Part shown: piece by piece, positions 36,835-47,884 of the stretch
How the letters are laid out: each line of letters opens with the position of its first letter
Numbering within the stretch: position 1 is the first letter of the stretch
DNA from: Monosiga brevicollis MX1
Lineage: Eukaryota > Opisthokonta > Choanoflagellata > Craspedida > Salpingoecidae
Reading direction: 5' to 3'
Assembly: GCF_000002865.3 (NCBI RefSeq)
Contig: NW_001865040.1
Coordinates: forward strand, 940,954 to 1,004,953
DNA length: 64,000 nucleotides
The notes under the pieces: model-generated
What the model saw: the letters and a program-made list of their open reading frames with translations, nothing else
What the model was told of the DNA's origin: nothing
Database searches by the model: none
Program-made: the position numbers and the translations under genes

Positions 36835-38637
36835 AAGTGTCCAAGAGAAAGTGTGTCAATTTTCACTGTATCTCTTACGAGGATTTTTTCGGTTTTTTTT
36901 TTACACGTTCAAAAAACTCAACTTGTGGGGTGTCTGTGGCACTGGGGTCAGCTGTACAACAGGGCCGAGGAGATCCGTCAGCCATATCTCGGGAGGAGTT
37001 GTCGGTGGTGGGGATGCAGCGCATACTTGACTATGCAATTGTGGCAGCTGCAGCTGCCATCGTGGCGGTGCACATTGATCGGTCTCTCCTGACCTCCCCA
37101 CCCGCTACGGCGGATCGTGAGGTGGTTGATTTCAACTGGCAGGGGAAGCCTCTTGGCAATGGTCAGTTTTGTCAGGCTGGTCAGCTGCGGGGAGGGGAGC
37201 GATGGCGTTCTGGCGTGCGGCAATTGGCCTGCTTGTGACACTGGTGCGGCTGGGCCTCACGTTGGGTGTGTCATCGTGGCGTGGCTCAGATCGAGGAGAT
37301 GGGGCGCAGCTGCCCCCCTTTGGTGTCATGCGAATGGAGTGGCAGACACCGATTTATCGGTGCGTGTGGCAAGACATGGCACATGCTGCGTACGCAACGA
37401 GATGAAGCGTGTCTTGCTGGCTGGTACACTCACTTGATTTACTCTACTGTGTTCTTTTGGGCAGCGTCAACTTTGCCAATTTTGAGCCAGGGGCGCATGA
37501 CCTACTCCAGTCTGTTGCGGCTAGCATTGAAGAGAGTTTTGCTGCGTTTCGTGCGGCCAATCCAACGCTGCCCGAAGTATCATATACTCGGTGCGTGACC
37601 AACCAGCCAGCACCTGTTGAGCTTGTCTGAATCTGGGAAGAACGCGCGCCCTTGTCCCGGAAGACTAATGAACCAATCGTCACACCCAATGCGTAGGGAG
37701 GGCATCAATGAAGCTTTCTTCCAGTGGCAAAGCCAAGGTGGTTGGGCTGGCATGCGGCGAAGTAGCCATGGTATCCGCAAGTTGGAATCATGGTTCAATT
37801 TCATGACGGACGTCTTTCTGAATCAAGTCGGCATGCACGAGGTGTGTCGCGTCCCCTGTGATGAGACCGGGGTGCTTCCCCCCAAAGGGGGCGTGCGTTG
37901 TCTGGTGTTGCCCCTTAATAAAGTGTTCTCTGAATTTGCCGCGCTTTGCGTGCCCTTGTTCGACCTGTTCAGTTATTGACGTGTTGGTATGAATGCGTAG
38001 ACTGAAATTGCGAGCCGGAACCGAACACTCCACGCTTGGGCAACATATTTGCGGGCTTGTAACAGCCATGCGCTGCATACCCATCCAAACCATCTTGTGT
38101 CCGGCGTGCTTTACTTGCAGGTGCCAGAGGGAGCGGGGCCTCTTCAGTTTCATGATCCCCGGTTGGTGCGGAGCACACTTGGAGCGAGGGTCGTTGGGTG
38201 CTGCGCCTGCCGTGTGCCGCGTGTGGTCTGAGACAAACAGTCATGACCGATGCTTTTGTCGTTGATGTAGGGGACCATTGCCCCCCTTTGATGGAGTGGT
38301 GACCATCCAGCCTGAGGTGGGCGACTTGATCCTTTTTCCTTCGTGGCTGCCGCATCAAGTCGTGGCCAGCAGCAATGTTGATCTTGCGCGCATCTCCATC
38401 GCCTTTAATACCGCCGGTGAGTTGAGCGCGCAGCCTGGCTGCACGGTGTTGGACGTTGACGGCCACCATGACCAGTTGTCTGTCACTCGGGCTGGGCTGG
38501 TCGTGCACACCCTCGTGCCCCCCTTGTTTTCCCCTCTCTACCCAACCAAAACAAAACCCCCCGACCTGCCCGCTCGTGCTGAGGTGCGGCCACCACTTCT
38601 TCTTGAGTTGGTGTGGGTCATCAGGGAGAAGGGGTAA
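36652..38637 (+). CDS. Membrane-anchored 2OG-Fe(II) oxygenase (TIGR02466/2OG-FeII_Oxy_5-like)
   Basis: Exons 36652-36724, 36952-37161, 37290-37359, 37465-37590, 37697-37841, 38001-38161, 38271-38637 keep phase throughout (383 residues). A short cytosolic N-terminus precedes one membrane segment (ILDYAIVAAAAAIVAVHI), giving a type II topology. The catalytic region reads ATYLRACNSHALHTHPNHLVSGVLYL, PEGAGPLQFHDPR, LILFPSWLPHQV and RISIAFN. This is the order found in the putative 2OG-Fe(II) oxygenase family TIGR02466: HTHP supplies a metal ligand, LPHQ the distal His, and RISIAFN the Arg that binds 2-oxoglutarate. The substrate is unknown. A strong donor-like GTGAGT follows RISIAFNTAG, so the last 75 residues of this model may be replaced by a further exon. 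Intron 1 contains a long (GA)n tract. The start could instead be the ATG at 37014. Confidence 0.75.
36747..36833. repeat. (GA)n microsatellite, about 43 units
   Basis: Perfect GA tract in the first intron of the 2OG oxygenase gene, about 100 bases after the start codon. Confidence 0.98.
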
Positions 38638-41427
38638 TGAAGGGGATGCTCGAGCTGGTGTCTTGACTAGACAAGTCAACTGTCGTGCCGCGTCGGGCGT
38701 TGTGGCATTCTTGTGTGCTCTGGTGCTTTCCGGGTCCTTACTATCTGTCGAGCCTCTTACCCCACACTTTTATTTTATTACGTGTTTGTATTGAAAGGCG
38801 ACTGGGCAGCGACTGGCTCCATCTCCGTCTCGTTTCCGTTGGAGCAGACCTGAGGCCGAGCCAATAGGTTGTCTCAGCTTGGGGCCAGAGTAAGGCTCGG
38901 CAAGTCGACAAGGGGTCGGAGCCAGGTGCACGGACGGCCATCGAGCACGTTATTGGGTTTCTTCCGTTTCACCTGTCAAATTCATAGCGTTCTGACGATC
39001 AAGAAGAATGAATGGTCATCTTGTGGGTCTTGTGGGATATTTTGGGTTTCTCGTGGAATGTACGGTTGCTCACTTCCATCAGCTTGGGCAATGGTGCCGC
39101 TGGCACGGAACCTGCGCACAAGCCTGTGCGTCACAATGGCGGTGTGCCCTGCAGCGTGCCACCAGGCGCGCAACGGATGCAAGAGGCGTCAAACGCTAGT
39201 GGACGGCGTTTTAAGCCCTGGTTTTCGTTTTTACCTTCAAATACGCCGCCCAAGTTGCTTCAGGCTACGCTACGGCTCCAGCTGGAACGTTGGGGCGGGG
39301 AGGAGGAGCAAGTGATTGGTTGAGCTAGGTTCGGCTTATTGTTGCTCATGGCCTGGCAAAGCAAGAGCGGCTGGTGTGGGCACCAGGCACGTTGCCATTC
39401 CCAAGCATGATCTTTTTGGGGGGCCCCGAACCATCCTTTTGGTTACTAATGGCTCCTGATGGGCAGAAGGCAGGTGCAGGGGTCTTCTCAAGCTTTAAGG
39501 TCGTTCCCGAAGTCAATGCGTGGCGTCAATGCGCGTTTGGCGGTTGCGCCTCAGATTTCTTTTTTTTTTGGCTGCTGTTTCCATATGGGGCTTGCCTTGT
39601 CAAGTCCTGTGCAGCTTGATGTCCCACCACTTGGTGTTGGTGTTGGTGCCAATCGTGCAGGAGCAGCCAAAGTACGCTGACACGACAGACTGTCCGTACG
39701 AGTCGGGGATGGTCAAAGCCCCCAAACCGGGCACGCGCTTGCCGCTTCCGCAGTAAAGCATCGAAAACATGGGGTTTCTCTGCAATGCATGACGTGTCGA
39801 CGGTACGTCGTCAATCAAAAGATACCTTCCACCCTGGGTAGAATCTTTGGCACCCAAGATCACGGAGCCACTTGGTATCCCACATCAACAGTACAACGGC
39901 AGGTGGGTAGTGGGGCAAGCTCATGAGAGATGGCTAGGCGTCCCAAACGCCACCCCCTTGAACGCGTGGTCGGCTCGAAAGTCATGTCAAACGCGCGAGC
40001 GCCAAGCGCTTGGAAGAGTCTCGCAGCACTAACACCACGTAAACTCACTTTGGTGTGGTTTGGTGCTGTTGCAAAACGAGGGAAAGAAAAGGCACCGATC
40101 GACGCACAGTCGGAAGTAATCGAAAGGATTTCATCTGAAAAGGTGGAGCCCCACCACGCCGTTTCAAAATAGGATACCCATGACGTCAGGAGCAATCGTA
40201 CGGTGCATGGCTGTAATGTCAGAACGTCAAGTTGTGATGTTTTGTGAGAAATCATGGGTCTGTGGGATTTTTGACTCTGGCTAAATGTTGATGAAGTGCA
40301 GGCGATACGGTCAACGCCAACACCAGGCCGCCCTACGCTTGGCGGTGTGGGTCACCTTGCCGTTGACCAAAGCGTCGAGTGGGCGGAACCATTCATCATT
40401 ACTTACGTACGTGGGGGTTTTTTTTTATGACGAGGCTCGACGGGCCGAGTCACACCCCTGATGAGGCAAGGTCAGGTCTCGAATTGAGGTGGCGCGGGAC
40501 TGCACCTTACCCACCCACCCCTATTATTGATTGCTTCACATCATCATGTCCTGGATCTGGAGAAGGACAGGAAAGCAAGAACGCGAGCCTGTGTGGATGA
40601 CGGAGATGTCAGAATCAGCAAACCCTCTTGCACGCCTCATCGTCATCATCAGCTATTCTCACCCGTCAAAAAGCACGCGGACCGGGCACACTCGGCGCAG
40701 CTCGGCGCAGCTCGGCGCCATCAAGATGAAGAAGACACATCGCCTGCGCCTGGCTCTCTTCGTCGCTTGCTGGGCACTGGGGCAACTCAGTCAACAGCTG
40801 TCAAAGCACCTCGTCGTGCCCTCCTTGCTCCATGAAGACAAGGACTTGAGAGTTTGTGACGACTCTCTTCACCCAAGACCCGGAGGCAGCCAGCCACCCA
40901 AACCACGACCTCCCCAACAAGACGTGCCGAAGGGGTATAAGCAAGCAAGGTGGGGGGGTGTTCGACACGCGCGTGCTTACAAACCCCTGCTTCCCCCACA
41001 CCCCTCCACCCCTTCTTGCGGTCCTTGCATATCTTCCCCTTCTGTACCTTCTTCATCTTTCTTCTTCGTGTTGTTCATGTGCTTTTGTTCTTCATCCACC
41101 TCGAGTGACCTCACCAACCCCCCAATCCACACCCATCAACCCACATTCCACCCACAATATTTTGTGGATGCATGCACACCAGTCATCATCACTTGGTATA
41201 TCCACACCACACCCTCAAAACTCATCCAACAACCACTCGCGGCAACCACCCACCACCACCTCCTCTCCATAGCATTACAGTTCCGGTTTCGTGTCGAGTG
41301 GTATTTTTTTTCCACCCTTTCTACGTTTTCACAAATACCGTTTACTTCCCTTGTTCGTGGTGTTGTGAGCATTTTTTTGCTTGCAGCTCCGACCACATCC
41401 ACTTTGACACACACACACACCACGAGC
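38638..41427. other. Unresolved 2.8-kb stretch with no assignable gene
   Basis: Several short open frames occur on both strands. The best candidates are a minus frame at about 39605-39755, ending in an Asn/Thr-rich tail (CTIGTNTNTKWWD), a minus frame at about 39860-40255, and a plus frame at 39012-39323. None joins into a recognisable protein by splice signals. The last 900 bases before the kinase are C/T-rich and free of stops in the kinase frame, but the composition (Pro, Ser, Thr, His repeats) looks like leader DNA. At least one unrecognised or decayed gene may be here. Confidence 0.4.
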
Positions 41428-42327
41428 ATGGACCTGCAGCTGTTAGCAGACCGCTACCTCTTGCAAGAGGAGGTCGGCTTTGGTGCGACTGCGCGTGTGT
41501 TCCGGGCCTTTGATCTCTCCTCGGGTGAACCAGTGGCCATCAAGGCCATGACCGCTGACGCGGCCGACGCTGCCAACCACGAGTACACTGCCATGCAGCT
41601 CATGTTTGGTACACCCAATGTCGCCAACGTCCGCGATGCCTTTGTCGAGGGCAACAAATGCTATCTCGTCCTCAAGTACATGCCCAATGGCACCTTGTAC
41701 CAGCGCATCAAGCCCTGTGCTGAATCTTCCGTGGCCAGCCTATACGACCTCCAGCGCTGGTTTCGCCAGCTGGTCGGTGCCGTCGAAGCCTTTCACCAGC
41801 GTTGCCTCATCCACGGTGACATCAAGCCTGAGAACTGCCTCATTGACGAACAAGAGAACCTTGTCCTTCACGACTTGGGCACGACAGCAGCCGTTGGTCA
41901 CGTGCATAGTGGGCGTCTGATTCCCGGCACTGAGTACTACATGGCCCCCGAACTCTTGCAACGGGCTCCCTGTGCCCCGGAGCAAGATGTTTGGTCCCTC
42001 GGCATTGTGCTGCACGCCATTCTTCTCTCGGATCTGCCTTGGCGTCGTGCTGATCCTTCGGATCCAGCGTTTGCCGCCTATCTCAAATCGGGCCGCCTGG
42101 CCCTTGGACCCCGCGCTTCTTTGCTGAGCCATGAGCTCCGCGAGCTTCTTGGCCGCATGTTGGAACCGGAGCCTCGTCACCGTGCCTCTCTGCTGCAAGT
42201 GGCTCTCTTTCTGGATGCCGGTGTGCCTTGGTTTGAACACGAAACTTCTCGTGTTCTCGTCAACAAGCCCAGCCCGATTCCCATCCACCTCAACCCCGCT
42301 CACTGTGTTCGTGGCCTTGTTCTCTGA
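41428..42327 (+). CDS. Single-exon Ser/Thr protein kinase
   Basis: An uninterrupted frame of 299 residues containing a complete kinase domain and little else. Seen: glycine loop GFGATARVF (about residues 18-26), VAIK with the ATP-anchoring Lys, catalytic loop HGDIKPEN (HRD changed to HGD), DLG in place of DFG (LHDLGT), GTEYYMAPE as the activation segment end, and DVWSLGIVLHAIL. HxDxKPEN with Lys after Asp indicates Ser/Thr specificity. Overall it recalls the fungal Vhs1/Sks1/Ran1 group and CAMK-like kinases, but no subfamily is certain. The chosen ATG is immediately ahead of the domain (DLQLLADRYLLQEEVGFG). The frame stays open far upstream, but that part is low-complexity. Lack of introns is unusual here and could mean a retrocopy. 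Confidence 0.88.
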   Translation: MDLQLLADRYLLQEEVGFGATARVFRAFDLSSGEPVAIKAMTADAADAANHEYTAMQLMFGTPNVANVRDAFVEGNKCYLVLKYMPNGTLYQRIKPCAESSVASLYDLQRWFRQLVGAVEAFHQRCLIHGDIKPENCLIDEQENLVLHDLGTTAAVGHVHSGRLIPGTEYYMAPELLQRAPCAPEQDVWSLGIVLHAILLSDLPWRRADPSDPAFAAYLKSGRLALGPRASLLSHELRELLGRMLEPEPRHRASLLQVALFLDAGVPWFEHETSRVLVNKPSPIPIHLNPAHCVRGLVL

Positions 42328-43444
42328 GACCAAGGCCCAGTGAGACGAGGCTATTATTATTATATGGGTCATGGTCTTCGCGGCATGACCTTTTTTCTTT
42401 CTTTTTCTTCAGGCTCGTTTTCTGTACATAGCCTACGCTAGCTGATTTTGCCCGGCGCCCCGTCTTCTGTTCAAAACAGATGGTGGAGCGTTGTAGCTGA
42501 TTGACCAACAAGGCATACCTTGCCCTTGTAGTTTGCTCTAGTTTTTTTTATCACCTTCTATAAATGTTCCATTGCTTTCCAAACTGGAACGGACTCTCCG
42601 ACCCTCAGTAATTCTGATCGATCTCATGCGCTCTTAGTGCGCATCTGCGACTGCGTCGCCCTACTCTCTCCTTTTTTTTTTTTTTCTTTTTTTTTCTTTT
42701 TTTTTCTTTGGTTTGACTAATCTAATCGAAAGCCAACACCAACATTTTCCTCTCTTCTTCTTTCTCTTTTTGTCATCCTCGAATCCGATGTCAGACAAAT
42801 AGTCGGATTGGGCAGTGGGCGAGCGCAGTGAAGTTCGTACATTCAGCCAAGTCAAACAAGCAAACCGTTCGTGTTCGTGTTGTTGTTGTTGTTTGGGGAC
42901 ACACTCTGCTTCTGCCACATAATCTTGTGCGGGCCCGCTCTCTCGAACGCGCCCCTTATGCTCCTTCACTCCCTCTTGTCAATGAGGAAAACACAACACC
43001 ATATCCTGCCAATTCATACTTCACCCCTCTCCTTCTCTTGAAATTTTACCCGCACACAGCATCCTTCTCAGATTCGGATCCCTTCTCTGCCCCATTGGAT
43101 TGGCCCCGTCCCGTCTGTTTTTCGGACAGCGCCGACCGTTTGAAGGGCAGCTCGCATGACGGGGACACGCAACGACTTGCTTCCGACTCGCCGCGGGGCG
43201 GAGTGCGAGCCCCTTTCGGGACAAGGGAGAAAGACCTGCCAACTCTTTTTTCACCCCTCTCGCGCACGGCATCGAACCTGCATCCGCTCCCAGGGTCCGG
43301 CGTGAGCATCAGGGCGCCAAACCGCTTGACGCTCATGCCCCGACCCAGAGGATAATCACGCCCTTGGACGCATATCGCCGAGTACACATCTGCCCAGCGC
43401 CTGGCAAGGTTGTCTTATTTCCGCGCCGTGCGCGACCCTGAGCC
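42328..43444. other. Spacer between the kinase and the IQGAP-like gene
   Basis: About 1.1 kb between two plus-strand genes. It contains a (TTTTTTTTTC)n-like tract at 42672-42709, GTT-rich sequence near 42877-42892 and pyrimidine-rich leader-like DNA toward the right. No exon could be supported. Confidence 0.45.
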
Positions 43445-46400
43445 ATGGCTTCGCGACGCTCGTCCCGGTCTTCCATACGGGTATGTGCCCTATTTCAAAA
43501 TCGCCCGCTCCCGAACCGACGCCCACCCCCTCGGTCGATCGACCGAGTCCGCCCTTCTACCCTGTCGTCCTCGCACGTCTGGCATGAATTGAATTCAGTC
43601 CTGCTCACACACGCACACTTTTTTCCTTCCTGTCGACTCTCCTTTGCAATCTCGCCCTTGCCTCAGCACCGAGCTTCCTTGCGCCTGTCCAAGGATGAGA
43701 AGAGAACAGGCCTTGCTTTAGACCGCATGCGCGACAATGCTCGCGCCTATGAGTATCTTTGCCACCTCGAAGAAACCCGACAATGGATGGGTGCCATCTT
43801 TGACGACGAACTGCCTCCAGCCGATGAGCTGAGCCACCGCTTCGCCAACGGTGTCGTCCTGGCCAAGGTACGCTCGTGCTCCCCCTCGCTCTCTCGCACC
43901 CACTCTCAATGACCACCAACCACTCCGTGCATCCCCTTCCTTACGCACTGCCATGGCACCACCCACTGCATGCACCCCTCCACCGCAACAGCTCGCAGCT
44001 GCCATCTGTGAAAAGGGCAACCTGACCCGGCGCATACGCATTTTCGACCGTTCCGAAGAAACATACCATGTTTGTCTCAAATCCGCGACATAGCCGTGCG
44101 CTGCACCACTGTCCCGCTCTTCTTCTACTCGTCGTTTGTGCACCTCGCCAAGAGTGCATTCCGTTGGCTCGGTGGTGCAGCGGAAAAAAAAGTCTTGGCT
44201 TAACAGGACCCCGCCCCGTTTTTTCTCTTGCTTTTCTCCTCCTTTTGGCTTCTGACAGGAACAAGGTCTCAACTTTCGACATGCTGATAACACGCTCCGC
44301 TTCCTGCAAACCCTGAAGGATCTCAAATTTCCAGAGGTTCGAGCTTCATTCTCCCCGCTCACACTTTGCTAGCTTCATGCGGTGTGTGCCCAGAAAGTAT
44401 ATCGATCCAACTCACGCCCACTACCGCCATAGACCTGGCAACCCGAAATTACCGATGTGTATGATCGGAAGAACATTCCCAAACTCGTTTACTGTCTTCA
44501 TGCCCTCAGGTATGGTCAAAATTTCTTCTTCTTCACCCCGTCGACAGCCGGCGAACTGGCTCCCTCCCCCTCCCCCCCCCCCTTCTTCTCCCTTCTGGGC
44601 ACGATACCGCTGTGGAAAAGTCGTTCATGCCCAAACCTGCCCTTCATTTTTGCCAATACTTGTGGCCTCTGCGGCCTGGCTGTTCCACGACTATTTAGCC
44701 TCTTTTTGTTTGAAATGGGCCTGGCCCCCGCGATGCCGGACCTGATGGGCGTGGCCGAGTTCTCTGACGAACAACTGCAAGCAGCGGATAAAGAAATCGA
44801 GCAGGCCGGCCCTCGCATGCCTTCTTTCGGCAAGCTGGGAAAAGCACCCTCAACGGCTTCCTCCGCATCTGCCCCAGCGCCACCGCTCACCATCATGGAA
44901 GAACCGGCCACGGCCCACACCAGCGACACAACCCCTCCCATTGGCTATCACATCACCTGGCCTTTTCTCGTCGACGATTGGACCCATGCCCCGGACACCG
45001 CCTCCCAAAACACCGCCTCCCAAGACTGGATTGAACAAACGGCGCAAATTCAAACCCACAAACCAGACTTTGGTGTACGTCAAACCGGACCGTGTGCCAC
45101 TCAACAACGCTTTTGCGCGCTTGGCCTCATCGCCATGCTCCGTGCCACTTTTTTTTTAGCGTGTTGCTCAGGAAGCCCGTGAGCAAGCCCAGGAAGAGGC
45201 ACTTGCCCAGTTTGATATGCTTTCCATTCTAGATGACCTTCCTGCGATACAAGCCAAGGTTTGAAAGCCCCCACTCACTCGCCGCTTTGCATCTGTACCT
45301 TGATGTGACGCACCGCGAGCCTAGCCCTACACACCGCGCGCCTGTCCTCATGCTTTGAGTGCCCGTCTTCATCGCACCAATCCTTTGACAGCTGAGAGAA
45401 TGCTTGAACACCCCGAGCGCACAAGAACCAGAGCTTTCCATGGCAGATGAACAAACGTACCTGTACGTGCCACTCACTCCCCTCCGCCCCCAACCCTTTT
45501 TCTCGTCTACATTCGCGGCATTAAAGCAACCCTGCTCGAATGACCAGCAAAGCGTACATCGTGCCTGGAGACCCACACTCAGCTTGCTGAGCCACAGCTA
45601 GCCGCACACACAACCTCCCGACCTCCCGGCTTCTCTCACCGGTGCCCCTTGTCTGCGCAAAATACACTCGTGCGCGCGCGCGTAGCGAGGCCCGGGCTGC
45701 CTATGACCAATTTTCGAGAGACCACTTTTGGGACTCCTGCTATGCAGGAGTGCCTCGTCCGTACCGCGTTGAATGGCCCTTTTATCTTGAGGTAAGTTTT
45801 TTGTGAGACCTGTTCCCTTCTTTTCCGCCACGTCTGATGCCATTCCGATCTTGCTCGCCTTTCATTTCTCTGCCGTGGCTTCGTGGCTTCATTGGCACAC
45901 AAACGCCAGGACGTGGTTCTGCCCAAAGATCAAAAGGAGGTAGCGTTTTATGATCAGTTGTACCAAGCCAGTCTGCAACGTCTTGCCGACCAGACCATGG
46001 CACTCTTACATGCTGTCAATGCTGAGCATACAGACGTGGTGCGTGCGTGCAACAGCCTGCAACCAACGTGCTGTCCTCGTTTCCTGGCTGGTTTTTTTTT
46101 TTTTTTTTCTTTTTTTTTTTTCCCTATTCGATCCGTCTACCTTTCTCTGCTTTTTCCATCTCACGAAGCTGCTATTGAAATTCGTGAATGAACTTTTATC
46201 GCTCATGCCCCTGTTTGTTCTCTCTCTCGCGCGCACGCGCGCTCTTATCTATCCCTTTTCTTTCCTCCTTTCTTTAGAAAGTGCTCGAGGCCACAACATT
46301 TGATGAGCTGGTCGCCGCAGCCTTTCCAGACCTATTTGAGCGCTTCACTGAACCTGGCGACACCGCTGATCCCGTGGAACCATGGGACATTGAAGTTGAG

Positions 46401-47552
46401 GTCGAGGCTGATCTTCTCGAGGAAGATGACTTTTTGAACGCTGATGAGTTTTTCAGCACCTTTGTGGAGAACCCAGGTGGGTCTGTCGTCAATCTGCGCA
46501 TCGGATAGCCCAACAAGCACGACGGTTGATCCACCGCCTGAACACTCCACATTGATGCGACGTGAACACGCTCATCGCACCTTTCCTTCCTCTCCGCCCA
46601 CAACCCCCCTTTTCCTCTCCCGAGAACAGAGTATGAGTGGTGTGACGATCTGTCAGCGCAGGACCTGAGTTCAAGTCGGCTCTTCGACTTTTCGCGACGC
46701 TTAGAGTTTGTCGTCCCTAAAAAGCGCCGCCAACTGCCCGCTGTCATTGAGCGCCATCGCACCGTCTGCGTCGCGCTGGCCGAGCGAGCGCGGGCCATGC
46801 GTGAAGCCATACGCCCTCGTGCAAACAGCACCGGTAGACTACTCGAGTCTCGTCGGCGCTCTGGAAGCTTCTCAGATGTGTTGCGCACGTTACGCTTGGA
46901 AGCCAATCCGCAACTGCTGAGCGTGCAGCAATCCTCGCCATGGTTGCGGCGCAAGAGCGAGCTCCAGCAAGAGCAACGACAACAAGCCCAAGACCTCTCT
47001 CGCGCCGCAGCCACCATAGTCAAGCAATCACCCCGCCAGTCCTTGGCTGATGAAACACGCACACCTGCGCATGCAGCCTCAGCATCTACCTCATCCCCCA
47101 CAGCCCCATCCACTCCTCAGCCTCGCTCAGATGATAACACTACGACTCCGCGCCGTCGGCTCCCCAATGCTCCCTCGATTCCACCCAAACCCAACCCCCC
47201 GACTGGGTCTGCAACAGCCGAAGACCCCGATTCGAACACGCCGCATTCAGAGAAAGGCGTGTCTGTGACCAAGGCACCCATCGTGCCTCGTCGCCGCCTG
47301 CCCGACGCAAGACGGAAACAGCTGCCTCAGCCCAAGCAGCTGGCAAGCGCCTCAATCGTGACTCCACGTGCACCCAGCCCTGGCCAACTGATGGAGCAGA
47401 ACACAATTCATGCCACGCCAGCTGAATCGACAACCCCGGTGGCCCCCGTGCGCAACGGACTTGTTATTCCTTCCAATAACGTCTGCCACGAGCCTTTGAG
47501 TTCACCATTGGTCCAAGGTCGCGGCGACCATGTCACTGTCGGCGACTCTTAG
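43445..47552 (+). CDS. IQGAP-type CH-domain protein lacking IQ and GAP regions
   Basis: Twelve exons: 43445-43480, 43667-43867, 43992-44069, 44259-44336, 44433-44509, 44699-45074, 45160-45258, 45392-45462, 45686-45791, 45910-46038, 46278-46476, 46630-47552, giving 790 residues. The first 200 residues are a calponin-homology domain of the IQGAP/Rng2 kind: YEYLCHLEETRQWMGAIF, ELPPADELSHRFANGVVLAK, GLNFRHADNTLRFLQTL, EITDVYDRKNIPKLVYCLHA and GLAPAMPDL, then MPSFGKLGK as in IQGAP. CH domains bind F-actin. The middle (about 200-480) is acidic and helical with no known domain. The last 300 residues are Pro/Ser/Thr-rich with repeated RRRLP and PxxP motifs. No IQ motif, WW or RasGAP-related domain appears before the stop. 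It may be an actin scaffold that lost or never had the GAP part. Confidence 0.85.
46092..46121. repeat. Poly(T) tract with one C in an IQGAP-like gene intron
   Basis: Two T runs separated by a single C, inside the intron 46039-46277. Confidence 0.9.
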
Positions 47553-47884
47553 GCCCTGACCCGGGTTCAGATCTTGCAAGTCTGACAACTTTTTATCCTT
47601 GGCATCGCCTCTTGTTGAAGCGTAGGACCTGGCGTTTGCCCTTGCCTTTCTTCTTGAGTTTTTATTGTCGTTGCTGTTGCATCAAGCATATCCAGCAGGG
47701 CCCGTGCGTGACTAGACTGCAAACGGCAACGTCTCTTCCGTCTCTTTTCTGACCACGAGGAATTGATCAGAGGCAGACACAGTCAATTTTTCCTTCACAT
47801 GGTGATACCAATCATGTTCTGTTTTCAAGTGTCTTGACTTTCCTGCCGCACAGCGGCGACACCTCTGTACTTTTCCAGCCAGCT
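47553..47884. other. Convergent spacer IQGAP-like / TTC23
   Basis: About 330 bases between the two stop codons; no coding signal seen. Confidence 0.45.

Noticed and set aside
40531-41427. Upstream extension of the kinase frame to a 598-residue protein
   Set aside because: The added 300 residues are Pro/Ser/Thr/His-rich translations of C/T-rich DNA. The kinase domain begins directly after the ATG at 41428.
46092-46121. Poly(T) tracts (also 27982-28014 and 61388-61416) as signs of reverse-transcribed insertions
   Set aside because: They lie in introns close to acceptors, without target-site duplications or adjoining element sequence.
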